The notes under the pieces were generated by a model. The model did not search any database and was not told the origin of the DNA. It saw only the letters and a list, made by a program, of their open reading frames with translations. DNA of 32,147 nt from Ignavibacteriae bacterium HGW-Ignavibacteriae-4 (GTDB lineage Bacteria; Bacteroidota; Ignavibacteria; Kapaibacteriales; UBA2268), in the NCBI GenBank assembly GCA_002839765.1, contig PGYR01000032.1, forward strand, positions 1-32,147, written 5' to 3'. The translations under genes were made by a program, and so were the position numbers. This document shows positions 1-8,108 of the stretch, in pieces; positions within the stretch are counted from its first letter, which is position 1; each line of letters starts with the position of its first letter.

Positions 1-1505
1 GAGCAACTTTCTTCGTTAGTAATAGAACTAGGGGTGCTTATGATGCTAATGGCGACAACTATTCCGAGCTTCCTGAACTAAAAGATAATTCATTCGGTAC
101 TAATCTCTTCTTTCAAATAAATAATGAACAAAAATTATCACTTAGCCTAAGTAGTATCAACGAATATCGATATGGTGGGGAGATGGTAGAAGGCCCAGCT
201 TACTTAGCAAAACAATCAGAAGAGCGGACACACAATGTATTTATGGGAAGTATGGATTATCAACTCGACTTTAATAATTACAAAAATACGCTCGCTATAT
301 ACTATGGTGGTCAGAAGACCGACAGAGACCACTACACAGGTATAAACCCTGATGGTGCAGATGAGCTAACGCAGTTCTTTGCTAAACCTCCTTATGGTAC
401 TTCTGATGTAGTTACTCATCAAGGTGGCTTTCAATTGAACAATAGACTAGATGATTTTATATATGGGAATGCGGTTCTGAGCGTAGGTGCTGAGTATATA
501 TATGATGATGTTTATGATATAATAGAGACTTATAATTACTTGATAGACCAAACTACAACAGACTTTGGTGCATTCTTTCAATATGATTGGAGCATAGTAC
601 CTGAGTTCAACTTGCTAACTGGTGTTCGGTTAGATAAGCATAATCTTGTAGATAAAGCTATACTGAGTCCCAGAGTATCTGTCCTTTACAAATGGCAAGG
701 AACTACACAATTCAGGTTGGGTTGGGGAACAGGTTTCCGTGCACCACAGGCTTTCGATACGGATTTGCACATAGCATTCGCCGGTGGGGGAGTCTCGCGT
801 ATATCATTGGCTGATAATCTGAAAGAGGAACGATCGAATAGCTACACAGCATCTGTAAATTACGACAAAGCAACTGAGCATTTCATAGCGGGTTTCACTC
901 TCGAAGGATTCTACACTACTCTTGACGATGCATTTTACCAATTCCCACTTGGGGAAGACGAACACGGCCAAAGATTCGAAAAGAGAAACGGAAGTGGTGC
1001 CACTGTGAAAGGAATAACTATAGAAGCAAGAGCAAATTTCGATTATTTATTCGAGGTGGAGGCCGGTCTTACAGTTCAATCGAGCTTATTCGATGATGCA
1101 ATAGACAACATAAAAGGACTACCAACAAAGCGAGAATTTCTACGTACACCGAATGACTATGGATATGCGACATTAACATATAACCCTAGCAAACTTTGGA
1201 ATATCAGTGCAAATATGACATATACAGGTACAATGGAACTCGCTCATTTTGGCGGAGAGAATACTGGTCAATTGGTTGATGAGTATTTCACTTCACCTAC
1301 TTTTATTGATATGGGTTTGCGAGTGGGACATACTTTCGAGTTAAGCAATATAGAAACAGGGTTAGAACTATTCGGAGGTGTCAAGAATATTTTTGATGCA
1401 TATCAAAATGACTTCGATGTAAGTAAAAACCGAGACAGCAATTATATATATGGGCCAAGTTTACCAAGGACAATGTTTGTCGGAATCAGAGTAAAACCAA
1501 TTTAG
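1..1505 (+). CDS. TonB-dependent outer-membrane receptor, 3' fragment
   Basis: The reading frame is open from the left window edge (first full codon at 3) to the TAG at 1503-1505, so an internal Met at 183 is not the true start and the N-terminal plug lies outside the window. About 500 residues of alternating aromatic/polar beta-strand sequence are visible. It has typical C-terminal barrel features: a GTGFRAPQAFD segment (FRxP motif shared by TonB receptors), a KNIFDAYQND strand (the usual N(L/I)FD element before the last strands), and a final GPSLPRTMFVGIRVKP segment ending close to the C-terminus, as in FecA/BtuB-like barrels. TonB receptors import siderophores, cobalamin or other large ligands across the outer membrane. 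No substrate can be named because the plug and neighbouring uptake genes are not visible. The family call is firm; the ligand is unknown. Confidence 0.9.
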   Translation, partial: ATFFVSNRTRGAYDANGDNYSELPELKDNSFGTNLFFQINNEQKLSLSLSSINEYRYGGEMVEGPAYLAKQSEERTHNVFMGSMDYQLDFNNYKNTLAIYYGGQKTDRDHYTGINPDGADELTQFFAKPPYGTSDVVTHQGGFQLNNRLDDFIYGNAVLSVGAEYIYDDVYDIIETYNYLIDQTTTDFGAFFQYDWSIVPEFNLLTGVRLDKHNLVDKAILSPRVSVLYKWQGTTQFRLGWGTGFRAPQAFDTDLHIAFAGGGVSRISLADNLKEERSNSYTASVNYDKATEHFIAGFTLEGFYTTLDDAFYQFPLGEDEHGQRFEKRNGSGATVKGITIEARANFDYLFEVEAGLTVQSSLFDDAIDNIKGLPTKREFLRTPNDYGYATLTYNPSKLWNISANMTYTGTMELAHFGGENTGQLVDEYFTSPTFIDMGLRVGHTFELSNIETGLELFGGVKNIFDAYQNDFDVSKNRDSNYIYGPSLPRTMFVGIRVKPI

Positions 1506-1517
1506 GAAGAATGGGGT

Positions 1518-1557
1518 AAAAAAAATCCAGTTATAAAGAATTACTCAATAACTGGAT
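1518..1557 (-). terminator. Rho-independent terminator for the minus-strand lipoprotein gene
   Basis: A 10-bp perfect stem (atccagttat at 1525-1534 with ataactggat at 1548-1557) has a 13-nt loop. On the minus strand it is followed by a run of eight U (A-run 1518-1525 on the plus strand). It sits just downstream of the stop of the minus-strand gene at 1580. The plus-strand side lacks a T-run, so it mainly serves the minus strand. Confidence 0.65.
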
Positions 1558-1579
1558 ATAATAAATCTATAATCTTATA

Positions 1580-2095
1580 TTATTTTGCTAGATCAGGTTG
1601 TACTGCCCAGAAATATCCGTCAGTAACCACTATTTCTGATTTGTCGTCTGCTACAAAAGTACCACTGAATGAGCCTTTAACCGTCCCATCATAAGCACCA
1701 TTTTCGCCCATTTTACCAACTTGAGTTAAAGTAATTTTAGCATTACCTCTATCGTTGTCAGCAAAATAAGTCTTCGCTCCACTTACAAACCATACATTGA
1801 ATCTTCTGAAAGTGTTTTCTCCAACGGTATTCTGATAAGTGCCTAGTGAATCAGGTAGTTGACGAAGTTGAATTCCAGTTGCATCAGGTGATACTAATGT
1901 AAAATAATCTCTTACTGGAGTATGCGATAATATTTTACAATCTATAGAAGTGAAAGGTGCGCCATCTATTTTATATTGGATACCTTCTTTTGTCATTGGG
2001 TTATTATCAGTGCTTGGGGTAGTCGAATCGTCATCGCTACAGCTTGCTAATAATAATGCAAATTACAGTAAAGAAATACTTAATACTTTTTTCAT
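1580..2095 (-). pseudogene. Lipoprotein gene with an in-frame stop in the signal peptide
   Basis: From an ATG at 2093-2095 the frame reads MKKVLSISLL, then TAA (plus-strand tta at 2063-2065), then FALLLASCSDDDSTTPS and on without further interruption to the stop at 1580. Read through, it is a textbook lipoprotein: short basic N-terminus, hydrophobic core, LASC lipobox and an Asp/Ser/Thr-rich linker. The remaining ~150 residues form a small beta-rich domain (GTVKGSFSGTFVADDKSEI, then VTDGYFWAV) like calycin-type Bacteroidota lipoproteins of the DUF6252/DUF5025 kind; that similarity is from memory. An ATG at 1996 could start a protein of 138 residues, but it would lack the export signal. Either a recent nonsense mutation has inactivated the gene or the base is an assembly error; the rest of the frame looks undecayed. 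A hairpin terminator follows at 1518-1557. Confidence 0.7.
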
Positions 2096-2243
2096 GAAAT
2101 CTCTATTTAATTGATGTATAATAATTTATTACAATATAGCGTATATTAATAAAAGAAACCAGAAAAAATATCTATTGAGTATTTTTTTAAACTTTCTATT
2201 TTTATTAAATTAGATGTAAATAATTGTTAAAATGGAGGAAACC

Positions 2244-2651
2244 TTGACAAAAAAAATATTCTTATTGCTCATTCCGATTCTATTTGTGTCCTGTGGCTCA
2301 AAACAGATTAGCTATAATATGATGAGTAGCTCTAACATTGGAGATCCATACTCAAAGTACGAAATAGAAAATGGTACTTTTGAAGTAGAGTATTTATCAA
2401 ACACAGTATTGAAAGACATTCCTGGTGATAGTGAATATCGAGTTTTAATCTATAATCTACCTCTATATACTTCAGCGGGTACAGCTTTTACTGAGATTAC
2501 CATGTTTACTTATGCTGTTTACCTTTTTGAAGATGAAAAATTAATATTTTTCGGTTTTCCAGAAGATTATCTAAAATCAGATGACGAGAAAATAAACAGA
2601 CTAGGTATGAAGCTAGCTACTTTAATAAGAACTACAAATGAGGAGTCATGA
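2244..2651 (+). CDS. Small lipoprotein, first of three tandem paralogues
   Basis: The likely start is TTG at 2244: a good Shine-Dalgarno (ggagg, 2234-2238) lies 5 nt upstream, and the resulting N-terminus MTKKIFLLLIPILFVSCGSK is a clean lipoprotein signal with lipobox FVSC. An in-frame ATG at 2232 would overlap that ribosome site and add only four residues (MEET). The mature protein is about 118 residues and of unknown function. Its C-terminal half has the pattern YAVYLFEDEKLIFFGFPEDY, which recurs in the third gene of the operon (YYVFLFQNDKLVYWGFPYQI) and more weakly in the second. It overlaps the next gene by 4 nt (ATGA), so the two are translationally coupled. It is probably an envelope lipoprotein; no enzymatic motif is seen. 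Confidence 0.8.
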   Translation: MTKKIFLLLIPILFVSCGSKQISYNMMSSSNIGDPYSKYEIENGTFEVEYLSNTVLKDIPGDSEYRVLIYNLPLYTSAGTAFTEITMFTYAVYLFEDEKLIFFGFPEDYLKSDDEKINRLGMKLATLIRTTNEES

Positions 2652-3118
2652 GATATATACTAATTATGTTAGCCGCTATGATTATTACTTCATGTGGGTC
2701 TTCTATAGTCACCTCCGATGAATTAGTAATGATTAATAAAGGTATGACTCTAGAAAAAGCGAATGAATTATACGAACCATATTTCGATGAAGAAAACGTT
2801 ATAAAAACAAAAGTAAATGGTAAGAATTATACTATAATTACATTATTGAGAATCACTTCTACTGAGAAAAAAACTTATCAAGCTACAACTACGGGTCAAA
2901 CAATGGGCTATGATAGCAGAGGGAATCCTACTATGCAATCTGGGCTAGTGACTGAAACTAGAACAAGAAGAGACGATAAATATACTAGTTTTTACTTAAT
3001 CTTTCAAGAACAGAACTATCTATTCTCAGGTTATGCTTACGAAGCTAAAATTAGTCACATAAGCCCCCTACTAAATCAGTTAATTGACTTCACATTAAAC
3101 GAAGTGGAGGAAGAATGA
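2648..3118 (+). CDS. Small lipoprotein with BamE/SmpA-like pattern, second of three
   Basis: MRYILIMLAAMIITSCGSS is a lipoprotein signal with lipobox ITSC. The mature domain begins with INKGMTLEKANELYEPYF, which resembles the KGMTxxEV helix that opens BamE/SmpA-like lipoproteins. It ends with YTSFYLIFQEQNYLFSGYAY, equivalent to the strand pair in the neighbouring genes. A Thr/Gly/Arg-rich stretch in the middle (KKTYQATTTGQTMGYDSRG) has no counterpart in its neighbours and may be a disordered loop. It overlaps the genes on both sides by 4 nt (ATGA), so it is the middle of a coupled trio. The function is unknown; the fold suggestion rests on pattern only. Confidence 0.8.
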   Translation: MRYILIMLAAMIITSCGSSIVTSDELVMINKGMTLEKANELYEPYFDEENVIKTKVNGKNYTIITLLRITSTEKKTYQATTTGQTMGYDSRGNPTMQSGLVTETRTRRDDKYTSFYLIFQEQNYLFSGYAYEAKISHISPLLNQLIDFTLNEVEEE

Positions 3119-3504
3119 GAACTTCAATAAAAATAATAATGTTGTCTTTGGTGTTGCTTTTATCGAGTTGTGCTTCGTATTTCTTCTACGAAGAATTTGC
3201 ACATATTCATAAAGATATGACTATTTCAGAATTAGTAACTGTAATCGAAAGTGATGATTTTGGGTATGGTGTAGGTCTAATTAATGACGAAATAGAAAAG
3301 GATATGTACTCTAGCAATAGCATAAAGTATCTAGTAACTGAGCGTATTTCTTATGGCGAGTACCAATATTATGTCTTTTTATTTCAAAATGATAAACTAG
3401 TGTATTGGGGTTTCCCATATCAAATAGCCAATCATTCGAAATCAGAAATCAGTGGCGCTTCTCCTGATATCTCTAAAACCATAAAAGAAAAATATATAGA
3501 TTAG
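3115..3504 (+). CDS. Small lipoprotein, third of three tandem paralogues
   Basis: MRTSIKIIMLSLVLLLSSCAS is a lipoprotein signal peptide with lipobox LSSC. The domain opens with HIHKDMTISELVTVIES (compare INKGMTLEKANELYE in the gene before) and ends with YYVFLFQNDKLVYWGFPYQI (compare the first gene). These two shared blocks argue that the three genes arose by tandem duplication and then diverged. The start ATG overlaps the previous stop by 4 nt. A perfect 20-bp inverted repeat terminator follows 22 nt after the stop. No function is assigned. Confidence 0.8.
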   Translation: MRTSIKIIMLSLVLLLSSCASYFFYEEFAHIHKDMTISELVTVIESDDFGYGVGLINDEIEKDMYSSNSIKYLVTERISYGEYQYYVFLFQNDKLVYWGFPYQIANHSKSEISGASPDISKTIKEKYID

Positions 3505-3526
3505 ATAATAATCTCTATATCAGAAT

Positions 3527-3566
3527 AAAAAGAGAAAGGCAGCCCATGGGCTGCCTTTCTCTTTTT
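3527..3566. terminator. Bidirectional intrinsic terminator, perfect 20-bp inverted repeat
   Basis: Positions 3527-3546 and 3547-3566 are exact reverse complements, with a GC-rich core (ggcagccc / gggctgcc) and A-run/T-run arms. It lies between two converging units (the lipoprotein trio and the barrel gene at 3586) and has a U-tract in both directions. Confidence 0.85.
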
Positions 3567-3585
3567 CTACCTTTCTAAAGATAAC

Positions 3586-4233
3586 TCAATTAAATATATA
3601 TGATCCGCCAATAGATAACTTTGGTATAATTCCATAATTCTCAGCAATCACAATTGATAAATCAAAATCCGTATTAATCAAAAATTTATCGCCAACGGGT
3701 ATTTGTAAACCCAATTTTGCATTTAGTAATATACTTAATTCGTCTAGAAATTTGTTGTCCGGATCGCCATATAATAATTGACCACCTCCATTATCATCTT
3801 TGACACGTGTCAGTTCACTCTCGTTTGAGTTCATGAATATAAACCCACCACCTGCTCCAACATAAGGCGTAAACTCATCAAATGAGCCAAGATAATAGCA
3901 ATAATTTACGTTCAAATCGATAGAGGTTGCTTCAAGTTGAGCATTATCAACATATTTGATAATATTATTGAATGAATAAGTTGTATAAGCAAGATTTACA
4001 TTCAAATAATAATGATTACGAATCTTATAGACCAAATCTGCACCTACCCCAAAAGTACCTGCTATTAGTTGGCCTTTACGTTCATCCAGATTTGCATCGG
4101 TATATGTAATATCAGTTGATGAAACCATAGCCGATTTGATAATTGTTACTCCAGCTGCTCGATCGCGTTCTGCTAATAGATTTGAGCTAAATAAAAGTAG
4201 GAGTATTGCTGATGTTAATAATATATTTTTCAT
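3586..4233 (-). CDS. Outer-membrane beta-barrel protein, porin-family-like
   Basis: The start is placed at 4233 because MKNILLTSAILLLLFSSNLL is a good Sec signal peptide; an in-frame ATG at 4266 would put eleven polar residues in front of it. The mature protein of ~190 residues alternates short amphipathic strands with loops: YLNVNLAYTTYSF, LNVNYCYYLG, TPYVGAGGGFIFM, LGLQIPVGDKFLINTDFDL, and it ends in an aromatic C-terminal strand (GGSYIFN). This is the plan of the small 8-stranded OMP_b-brl/OmpW-type barrels. The segment EFTPYVGAGGGF is a common signature of that family. Specific function is unknown. A Bacteroidota promoter is visible at 4360-4389, giving a leader of about 120 nt. Confidence 0.75.
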   Translation of the reverse strand: MKNILLTSAILLLLFSSNLLAERDRAAGVTIIKSAMVSSTDITYTDANLDERKGQLIAGTFGVGADLVYKIRNHYYLNVNLAYTTYSFNNIIKYVDNAQLEATSIDLNVNYCYYLGSFDEFTPYVGAGGGFIFMNSNESELTRVKDDNGGGQLLYGDPDNKFLDELSILLNAKLGLQIPVGDKFLINTDFDLSIVIAENYGIIPKLSIGGSYIFN

Positions 4234-4359
4234 GTGTACTGTCCTATATATCCTTTGATGTGTCAATTTTCCTGCAATTGAAACTTTAAATATTTTGAAG
4301 ATAACAAAAAAAGATAGAATGTAATAACTTTTTTAATTAGAAAATCTGTTTTGTACATA

Positions 4360-4389
4360 CAAACGTATATAGGCTGAATGTAAAACAAA
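4360..4389 (-). promoter_or_regulatory. Bacteroidota-type promoter (TTTG / TAnnTTTG) for the barrel gene
   Basis: On the minus strand TTTG (4386-4389) is followed by an 18-nt spacer and TACGTTTG (4360-4367), an exact TAnnTTTG match. This fits the -33/-7 consensus of the primary sigma factor of Bacteroidota. Transcription would start near 4353. Confidence 0.5.
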
Positions 4390-4405
4390 CTAATAGGAAT
4401 ATAGA

Positions 4406-5107
4406 ATGATAAGAAAAGCAATGTTATTAATTTTGCTAGTTTCGATAATCGCTTGTCAAGATGACACAACATCTCCAGATGGGATGGCTCAAGTAAAAGT
4501 TGTTTCTTCGATGAGCAACAAGAGTGTTTACTCTTCAAATACAAGTGGTTTCCTAGAACATGGGGTTGACTCTTTGGTAGTAACTAAGTTTAGGATACTT
4601 ATTTCATCAATCAAATTGCACGGCTATAATGATAATGATGACAAGCATGAGTCATTCAAAACTGGTCCGTATGTTTTGAAAGCTGACTCTACTAGTAGCT
4701 TTTACTATTTATCAGAGCATACTGTACCTGTAGGAAGCTATGATAAAATCAAATTTGAGATGCATAAATTTCCTGAATCTGAAAGAGTGCAGTATATTGG
4801 TGATACTCTGTTTGGAGAGTTTGCAACTAATGATAAATATACTTTCTTGATAGATGGTTTTTACTATGAAGATGGAGAGAGAATTCCCTTCGAATTCAAG
4901 AGTAACAAGACAGAGAATTTATCACTTAAGTTTGACCCTATGCTAGAACTAAATGACGATGGCGTTAACAATATAGACCTTGATATTATGCCAGAGCTAT
5001 TGTTTGTTGTGAATGGTACTATTATCAGACCAACAGAAGACAATTGGAAAGATATAGAGAAAAACATACATAATTCGATAAAAGCTTTGAAAAAGCATTT
5101 CAATTAG
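4406..5107 (+). CDS. Lipoprotein with a DUF4382-like beta domain
   Basis: MIRKAMLLILLVSIIACQDD is a lipoprotein signal (lipobox SIIAC) followed by an acidic DDTTSPD linker. The remaining ~210 residues form one domain starting with AQVKVVSSMSN, with a block VDSLVVTKFRILISSIKLHG, a later TVPVGSYDKIKFEMHKF, and a final DLDIMPELLFVVNGTIIRP. The order of a strand pair ending in an IxLHG-like turn, then VPxGxYxxIxF, recalls the DUF4382 and related carbohydrate-binding-like lipoproteins of Bacteroidota; this is an inference from pattern. The gene is monocistronic, closed by a hairpin terminator at 5117-5149. A 93-residue frame on the opposite strand (4263-4544) is judged spurious. Confidence 0.75.
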   Translation: MIRKAMLLILLVSIIACQDDTTSPDGMAQVKVVSSMSNKSVYSSNTSGFLEHGVDSLVVTKFRILISSIKLHGYNDNDDKHESFKTGPYVLKADSTSSFYYLSEHTVPVGSYDKIKFEMHKFPESERVQYIGDTLFGEFATNDKYTFLIDGFYYEDGERIPFEFKSNKTENLSLKFDPMLELNDDGVNNIDLDIMPELLFVVNGTIIRPTEDNWKDIEKNIHNSIKALKKHFN

Positions 5108-5116
5108 AAGATAAAC

Positions 5117-5149
5117 AAAAAGGCAGCTCAAAAATGAACTGCCTTTTTT
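5117..5149. terminator. Intrinsic terminator between convergent genes
   Basis: The stem aaaaaggcag / ctgccttttt (10 bp), one mismatch, then tca/tga, closes on an aaaa loop. A T-run follows on the plus strand, and the A-rich left arm provides a U-tract on the minus strand. It lies between the lipoprotein gene and the converging membrane-protein gene. Confidence 0.75.
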
Positions 5150-5174
5150 AATTTTTTATACTATGCTTACTTAC

Positions 5175-5474
5175 CTAATTCATATTCTCTAGTTCTTTTA
5201 AACCCTGAGTTATTTCTGACCCCCCAGAGAAGATAAGACTCATAAATACAACGAATACTATGAAGTAAAGTACGGCAACTATAGCGGCGATTATTAGTGC
5301 TGCTTTTGACCAATTACGTTTGTTCAGATTAGTATCTGACCCAAACGCCCATACGAATAGCATCACTATACCAACCAAAGGTATTGCTGTGATGATTAGC
5401 GTTATTACCCAGTCTTTGATACTCATAACACTAGTGTCTGCTGGTCTACCGTAAGCTTGTTGAACATCTTCCAT
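5175..5474 (-). CDS. Small two-TM membrane protein
   Basis: The start is set at 5474 (MEDVQQAYGRPADTS); an ATG at 5513 would add a poorly supported 13-residue leader. The 99-residue protein has two hydrophobic helices: VITLIITAIPLVGIVMLFVW (about residues 23-42) and a second around residues 55-80 (AALIIAAIVAVLYFIVF and on). Between them is a conserved-looking WAFGSDTNLNKRNWSKAALI loop. The pattern IPLVGIxMLFVWAFGxxTNxNKxNWxKA is known from many small uncharacterised bacterial membrane proteins. No function is known. It stands alone on the minus strand, ending against the terminator at 5117-5149. Confidence 0.7.
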   Translation of the reverse strand: MEDVQQAYGRPADTSVMSIKDWVITLIITAIPLVGIVMLFVWAFGSDTNLNKRNWSKAALIIAAIVAVLYFIVFVVFMSLIFSGGSEITQGLKELENMN

Positions 5475-5559
5475 AACGAATAACCCCTTATATATGATGA
5501 AATTGTGTAGCATTAAATCATGGAAATTGTTTCATATTTACAAATATTTGTCGAATTAG

Positions 5560-7635
5560 TTATATGCTGTATCTAAAGTATGCGTTAACGCTTATACCCG
5601 GATTAGGTACTCCAAATATAGAAAGATTAGACATTGGGTCTATGTATTGTCGGTTAAGTAAATTCTTACCATTTAGTCCTATTGTCAAATCTCTATCGTA
5701 TAATGATACATCTGTCTGCAAATTCAAATTAAGCAAGTTGTACCACTTACCGCCGCTATTGGTTATCAATCTACCGTCATTCCATATATTCATAAATTGA
5801 AGGAACTGAGCTGCTATTTGCGGTTTTTTGAATGAACCCATATCAGCAAAGTTATGTTTCAATTCTAGATTTAACTTATCTACTGGTAGATTGTAGATTA
5901 TATAGCTGTTAGAAATTAGATTGTTTTTTGTAGTCGAAAAACTCAAATTGAAATCAGAACTACTCGTTTCCCAATTTGATGTGAAACCCGCACCCAACTC
6001 GAAACCATAGAATTCAGCATCATTTTGTACGAAGTTGAATGTGGGTCTAGTCTCGGGACGTGGTGGACTCAGCATTTCCTCTAGGTAAATGAAATTATTG
6101 AAATCTTGATAAAATACCGAACCAAAGTATCTGAAATCTCTAGAAGTTTCATTGAATGAAAATTCAACCGATGATGACCTTTCGGCTTCTAGATTGCTAT
6201 TACCATATTCTACTCGCATTGACTCTGGCTTGAAGCCGGTAGAAGCAAGTTCGTTTATATTAGGTGGACGGAATCCAGTAGCTAGGTTTAAAGAAACTTT
6301 ACTAGTATTTGAGGTCAAATAACTTGCACCCAAATTACCTGAAAAAGCAGCAAAGTTCTTATCTATATCTGCATCGAATAAATTGATATAGTTATTAGTG
6401 CTATAAGCAGCCCTATCCCAGCTTATTCCACCATTCAACTCCCAACTGGTTATCTTATAGTTAGAAGCTAAGAAAGCACCTGTATTAAGGACTGTATTAT
6501 CAGGAACAAAAGTATATACAGCTTTATTTTTCATATCCGAATACTCTGTTCTGATTCCTAACTTTGTCTCGAAGTCAGCTGATTGAATAATAGGATAAGC
6601 CGAACGGAAGTGAAACCCCTTTGTTTCTAATCCTATATATTTAGTCGGTACTTTGGGGTTACCGTTCAATGGTTCGAATTCATTTCTTAAATCAAGTTCA
6701 CCTGCCGCTGCCAATTCTAAGAATCTATCGCCAATTTTTATATCTGAATTAATCTGTAATCTATTCCCAACTATAGAGTGATATGGTGCTTCGAATTCGT
6801 GTGGGTACTCTTCCTCTTCTTCAAAGGCAGGGTTGTTCTCTGACTCATTGGGGTCTAGAATGCCGTATAAAGCGAAATTTAGCTTGTATCGGAATTTAAT
6901 ACTACCCCAATCCTCTTTGAAGCCATATATAGCGTTGAATCCTGTCCTCCAGAAACGAGTATTGAAAGCACGCTCATTATCTGCAAATCGATAATCACTT
7001 ATTGATTTGGTGTCGAAAGAGAGCTTCCAAAATGAGTTTTTTCCTGTATTACCAAGTCCTTCTATTCTTCCGAAGAATCCCAACCCATTAGAAATAAAAC
7101 CAGCATTAGTGTTAATATTTGTCTCAGTCATATTCATCGGTATATGATCTTCGAAAAGTAAAGCACCACCGATAGCATCTGTCCCATATAGCATAGTCGA
7201 AGTACCTAGTACTGCTGTCGCCTGAGTGAAATCATTATCATTGATTCCCAATCCATGCAATTCGTCCCATGCTTGAGTAACGAAGCCCAAACCATCTACA
7301 AGTGTTTTAACTCTAGTCCCGCCCAAACCCCTGATAATAGGTCGAGTTATTCCTTCGCCGAATGATATCATAGATACACCCGGTTGGTTAGCAAAAGCTG
7401 CTGAAACAGATGATGGTGAATATTTGAATAAGTTTTCTTGTGAGATTTTTGATATCGATTGTGATCTTAATATTGGGGAATGAGTAATATCGGATGTGAC
7501 TAATATATCAGGGCTTGTATAAGATGCCGTATCCGATTGTTGAAATTCTGTTTGATTTTCTAAGTTTCGTGAGTAAGTTCTAACGCGTATTAAAAAAAGA
7601 GAAATTGTTAGCAGTAGAATATATTTATAATTCAA
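5560..7635 (-). CDS. TonB-dependent outer-membrane receptor, complete
   Basis: 691 residues. MNYKYILLLTISLFLIRVRT is the signal segment. A plug follows without a visible carboxypeptidase-like (SusC-type) N-terminal domain: SPDILVTSD (TonB-box-like start), NQPGVSMISFGEGITRPIIR (~84-102), GTRVKTLVDGLGFVTQAWDE (~106-125), HGLGIND, and VLGTSTMLYGTDAIGGALLF (~142-161). The rest is a 22-strand-type barrel with FRPPNINELASTGFKPES, a KNLLNRQYIDPMS block and an aromatic end (FRYSI). The RPIIRGLxGxRVKTLxDG / HGxxID arrangement resembles the COG1629 group that includes ZnuD-like metal receptors, but ZnuD-type histidine loops are not seen, so no substrate is assigned. No inner-membrane partner genes flank it. 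A well-formed promoter sits at 7665-7695. Confidence 0.9.
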   Translation of the reverse strand: MNYKYILLLTISLFLIRVRTYSRNLENQTEFQQSDTASYTSPDILVTSDITHSPILRSQSISKISQENLFKYSPSSVSAAFANQPGVSMISFGEGITRPIIRGLGGTRVKTLVDGLGFVTQAWDELHGLGINDNDFTQATAVLGTSTMLYGTDAIGGALLFEDHIPMNMTETNINTNAGFISNGLGFFGRIEGLGNTGKNSFWKLSFDTKSISDYRFADNERAFNTRFWRTGFNAIYGFKEDWGSIKFRYKLNFALYGILDPNESENNPAFEEEEEYPHEFEAPYHSIVGNRLQINSDIKIGDRFLELAAAGELDLRNEFEPLNGNPKVPTKYIGLETKGFHFRSAYPIIQSADFETKLGIRTEYSDMKNKAVYTFVPDNTVLNTGAFLASNYKITSWELNGGISWDRAAYSTNNYINLFDADIDKNFAAFSGNLGASYLTSNTSKVSLNLATGFRPPNINELASTGFKPESMRVEYGNSNLEAERSSSVEFSFNETSRDFRYFGSVFYQDFNNFIYLEEMLSPPRPETRPTFNFVQNDAEFYGFELGAGFTSNWETSSSDFNLSFSTTKNNLISNSYIIYNLPVDKLNLELKHNFADMGSFKKPQIAAQFLQFMNIWNDGRLITNSGGKWYNLLNLNLQTDVSLYDRDLTIGLNGKNLLNRQYIDPMSNLSIFGVPNPGISVNAYFRYSI

Positions 7636-7664
7636 AATTTACCTCAAATTAATATGTGTGATTT

Positions 7665-7695
7665 CAAAAATAAGAAATGACAGTAGTATAACAAA
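7665..7695 (-). promoter_or_regulatory. Bacteroidota-type promoter for the TonB receptor
   Basis: On the minus strand TTTG (7692-7695), a 19-nt spacer and TATTTTTG (7665-7672) match the Bacteroidota -33/-7 consensus exactly, including spacing. The start codon at 7635 would leave a leader of about 20-25 nt. Confidence 0.65.
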
Positions 7696-7920
7696 GGGAA
7701 AAGATTTGTATTATTGGATGTATGAATGGTCTGAATAGTCGATTAATTGGAAAATCTCAGAAATCTCAAACAATTATCTGTGATTCTTTATTTTCTTCGT
7801 TTCGTTACGAATTACTCGTTTACTATGTGCTATGGATATTAATTGTTTCAGGAGATCTAAAAGCAAAGGCAGTACATATTCTAAATATATGATGAAGTCT
7901 GATTATCAAGTTTGTAGAAT
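7696..7920. other. Intergenic stretch without a supported gene
   Basis: Between the receptor promoter and the tRNA terminator I see no gene with good support. One 56-codon plus-strand frame (7722-7892) exists, but it has no ribosome site, promoter or recognisable motif and is treated as chance. Confidence 0.4.
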
Positions 7921-7955
7921 AAAAAAAGCTTCATCCTATGAGGAATGAAGCTTTT
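7921..7955 (-). terminator. Intrinsic terminator downstream of tRNA-Thr
   Basis: An 11-bp stem (7924-7934 with 7945-7955), a single bulged base and three more pairs close on an atg loop. On the minus strand it is followed by a run of seven U. It lies just after the 3' end of the tRNA and may also end the gmhA operon transcript. Confidence 0.7.
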
Positions 7956-7962
7956 CTATATG

Positions 7963-8035
7963 AGCCGCCTATCGGATTCGAACCAATGACCTGCTGATTA
8001 CAAATCAGCTGCTCTACCAACTGAGCTAAGGCGGC
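7963..8035 (-). tRNA. tRNA-Thr (anticodon TGT)
   Basis: The minus strand folds as a complete cloverleaf of 73 nt. The acceptor stem is GCCGCCT/AGGCGGC with discriminator U. The D-arm contains AGCTCAGTTGGTAGAGC, the anticodon stem is GCTGA/TCAGC with loop TTTGTAA, and the T-loop is TTCGAAT. The anticodon TGT reads threonine ACA. The 3' CCA is not encoded. It is transcribed in the same direction as the operon ending at 8109 and is followed by a terminator hairpin. Confidence 0.97.
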
Positions 8036-8108
8036 TTAAATTTAGAATGCAAAATTAAGACTTTTTACATATACAAACCAAATTATTTTTCACTTTTCTG
8101 TGCTTTTT

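Noticed and set aside
4263-4544. 93-residue minus-strand frame overlapping the barrel-gene promoter and the lipoprotein gene
   Set aside because: It runs antisense through a convincing lipoprotein gene and its promoter region, has no ribosome site and no recognisable domain.
7722-7892. 56-codon plus-strand frame with a hydrophobic middle in the gap before tRNA-Thr
   Set aside because: No Shine-Dalgarno, no promoter and low-complexity intergenic-type composition; length is within chance for AT-rich DNA.
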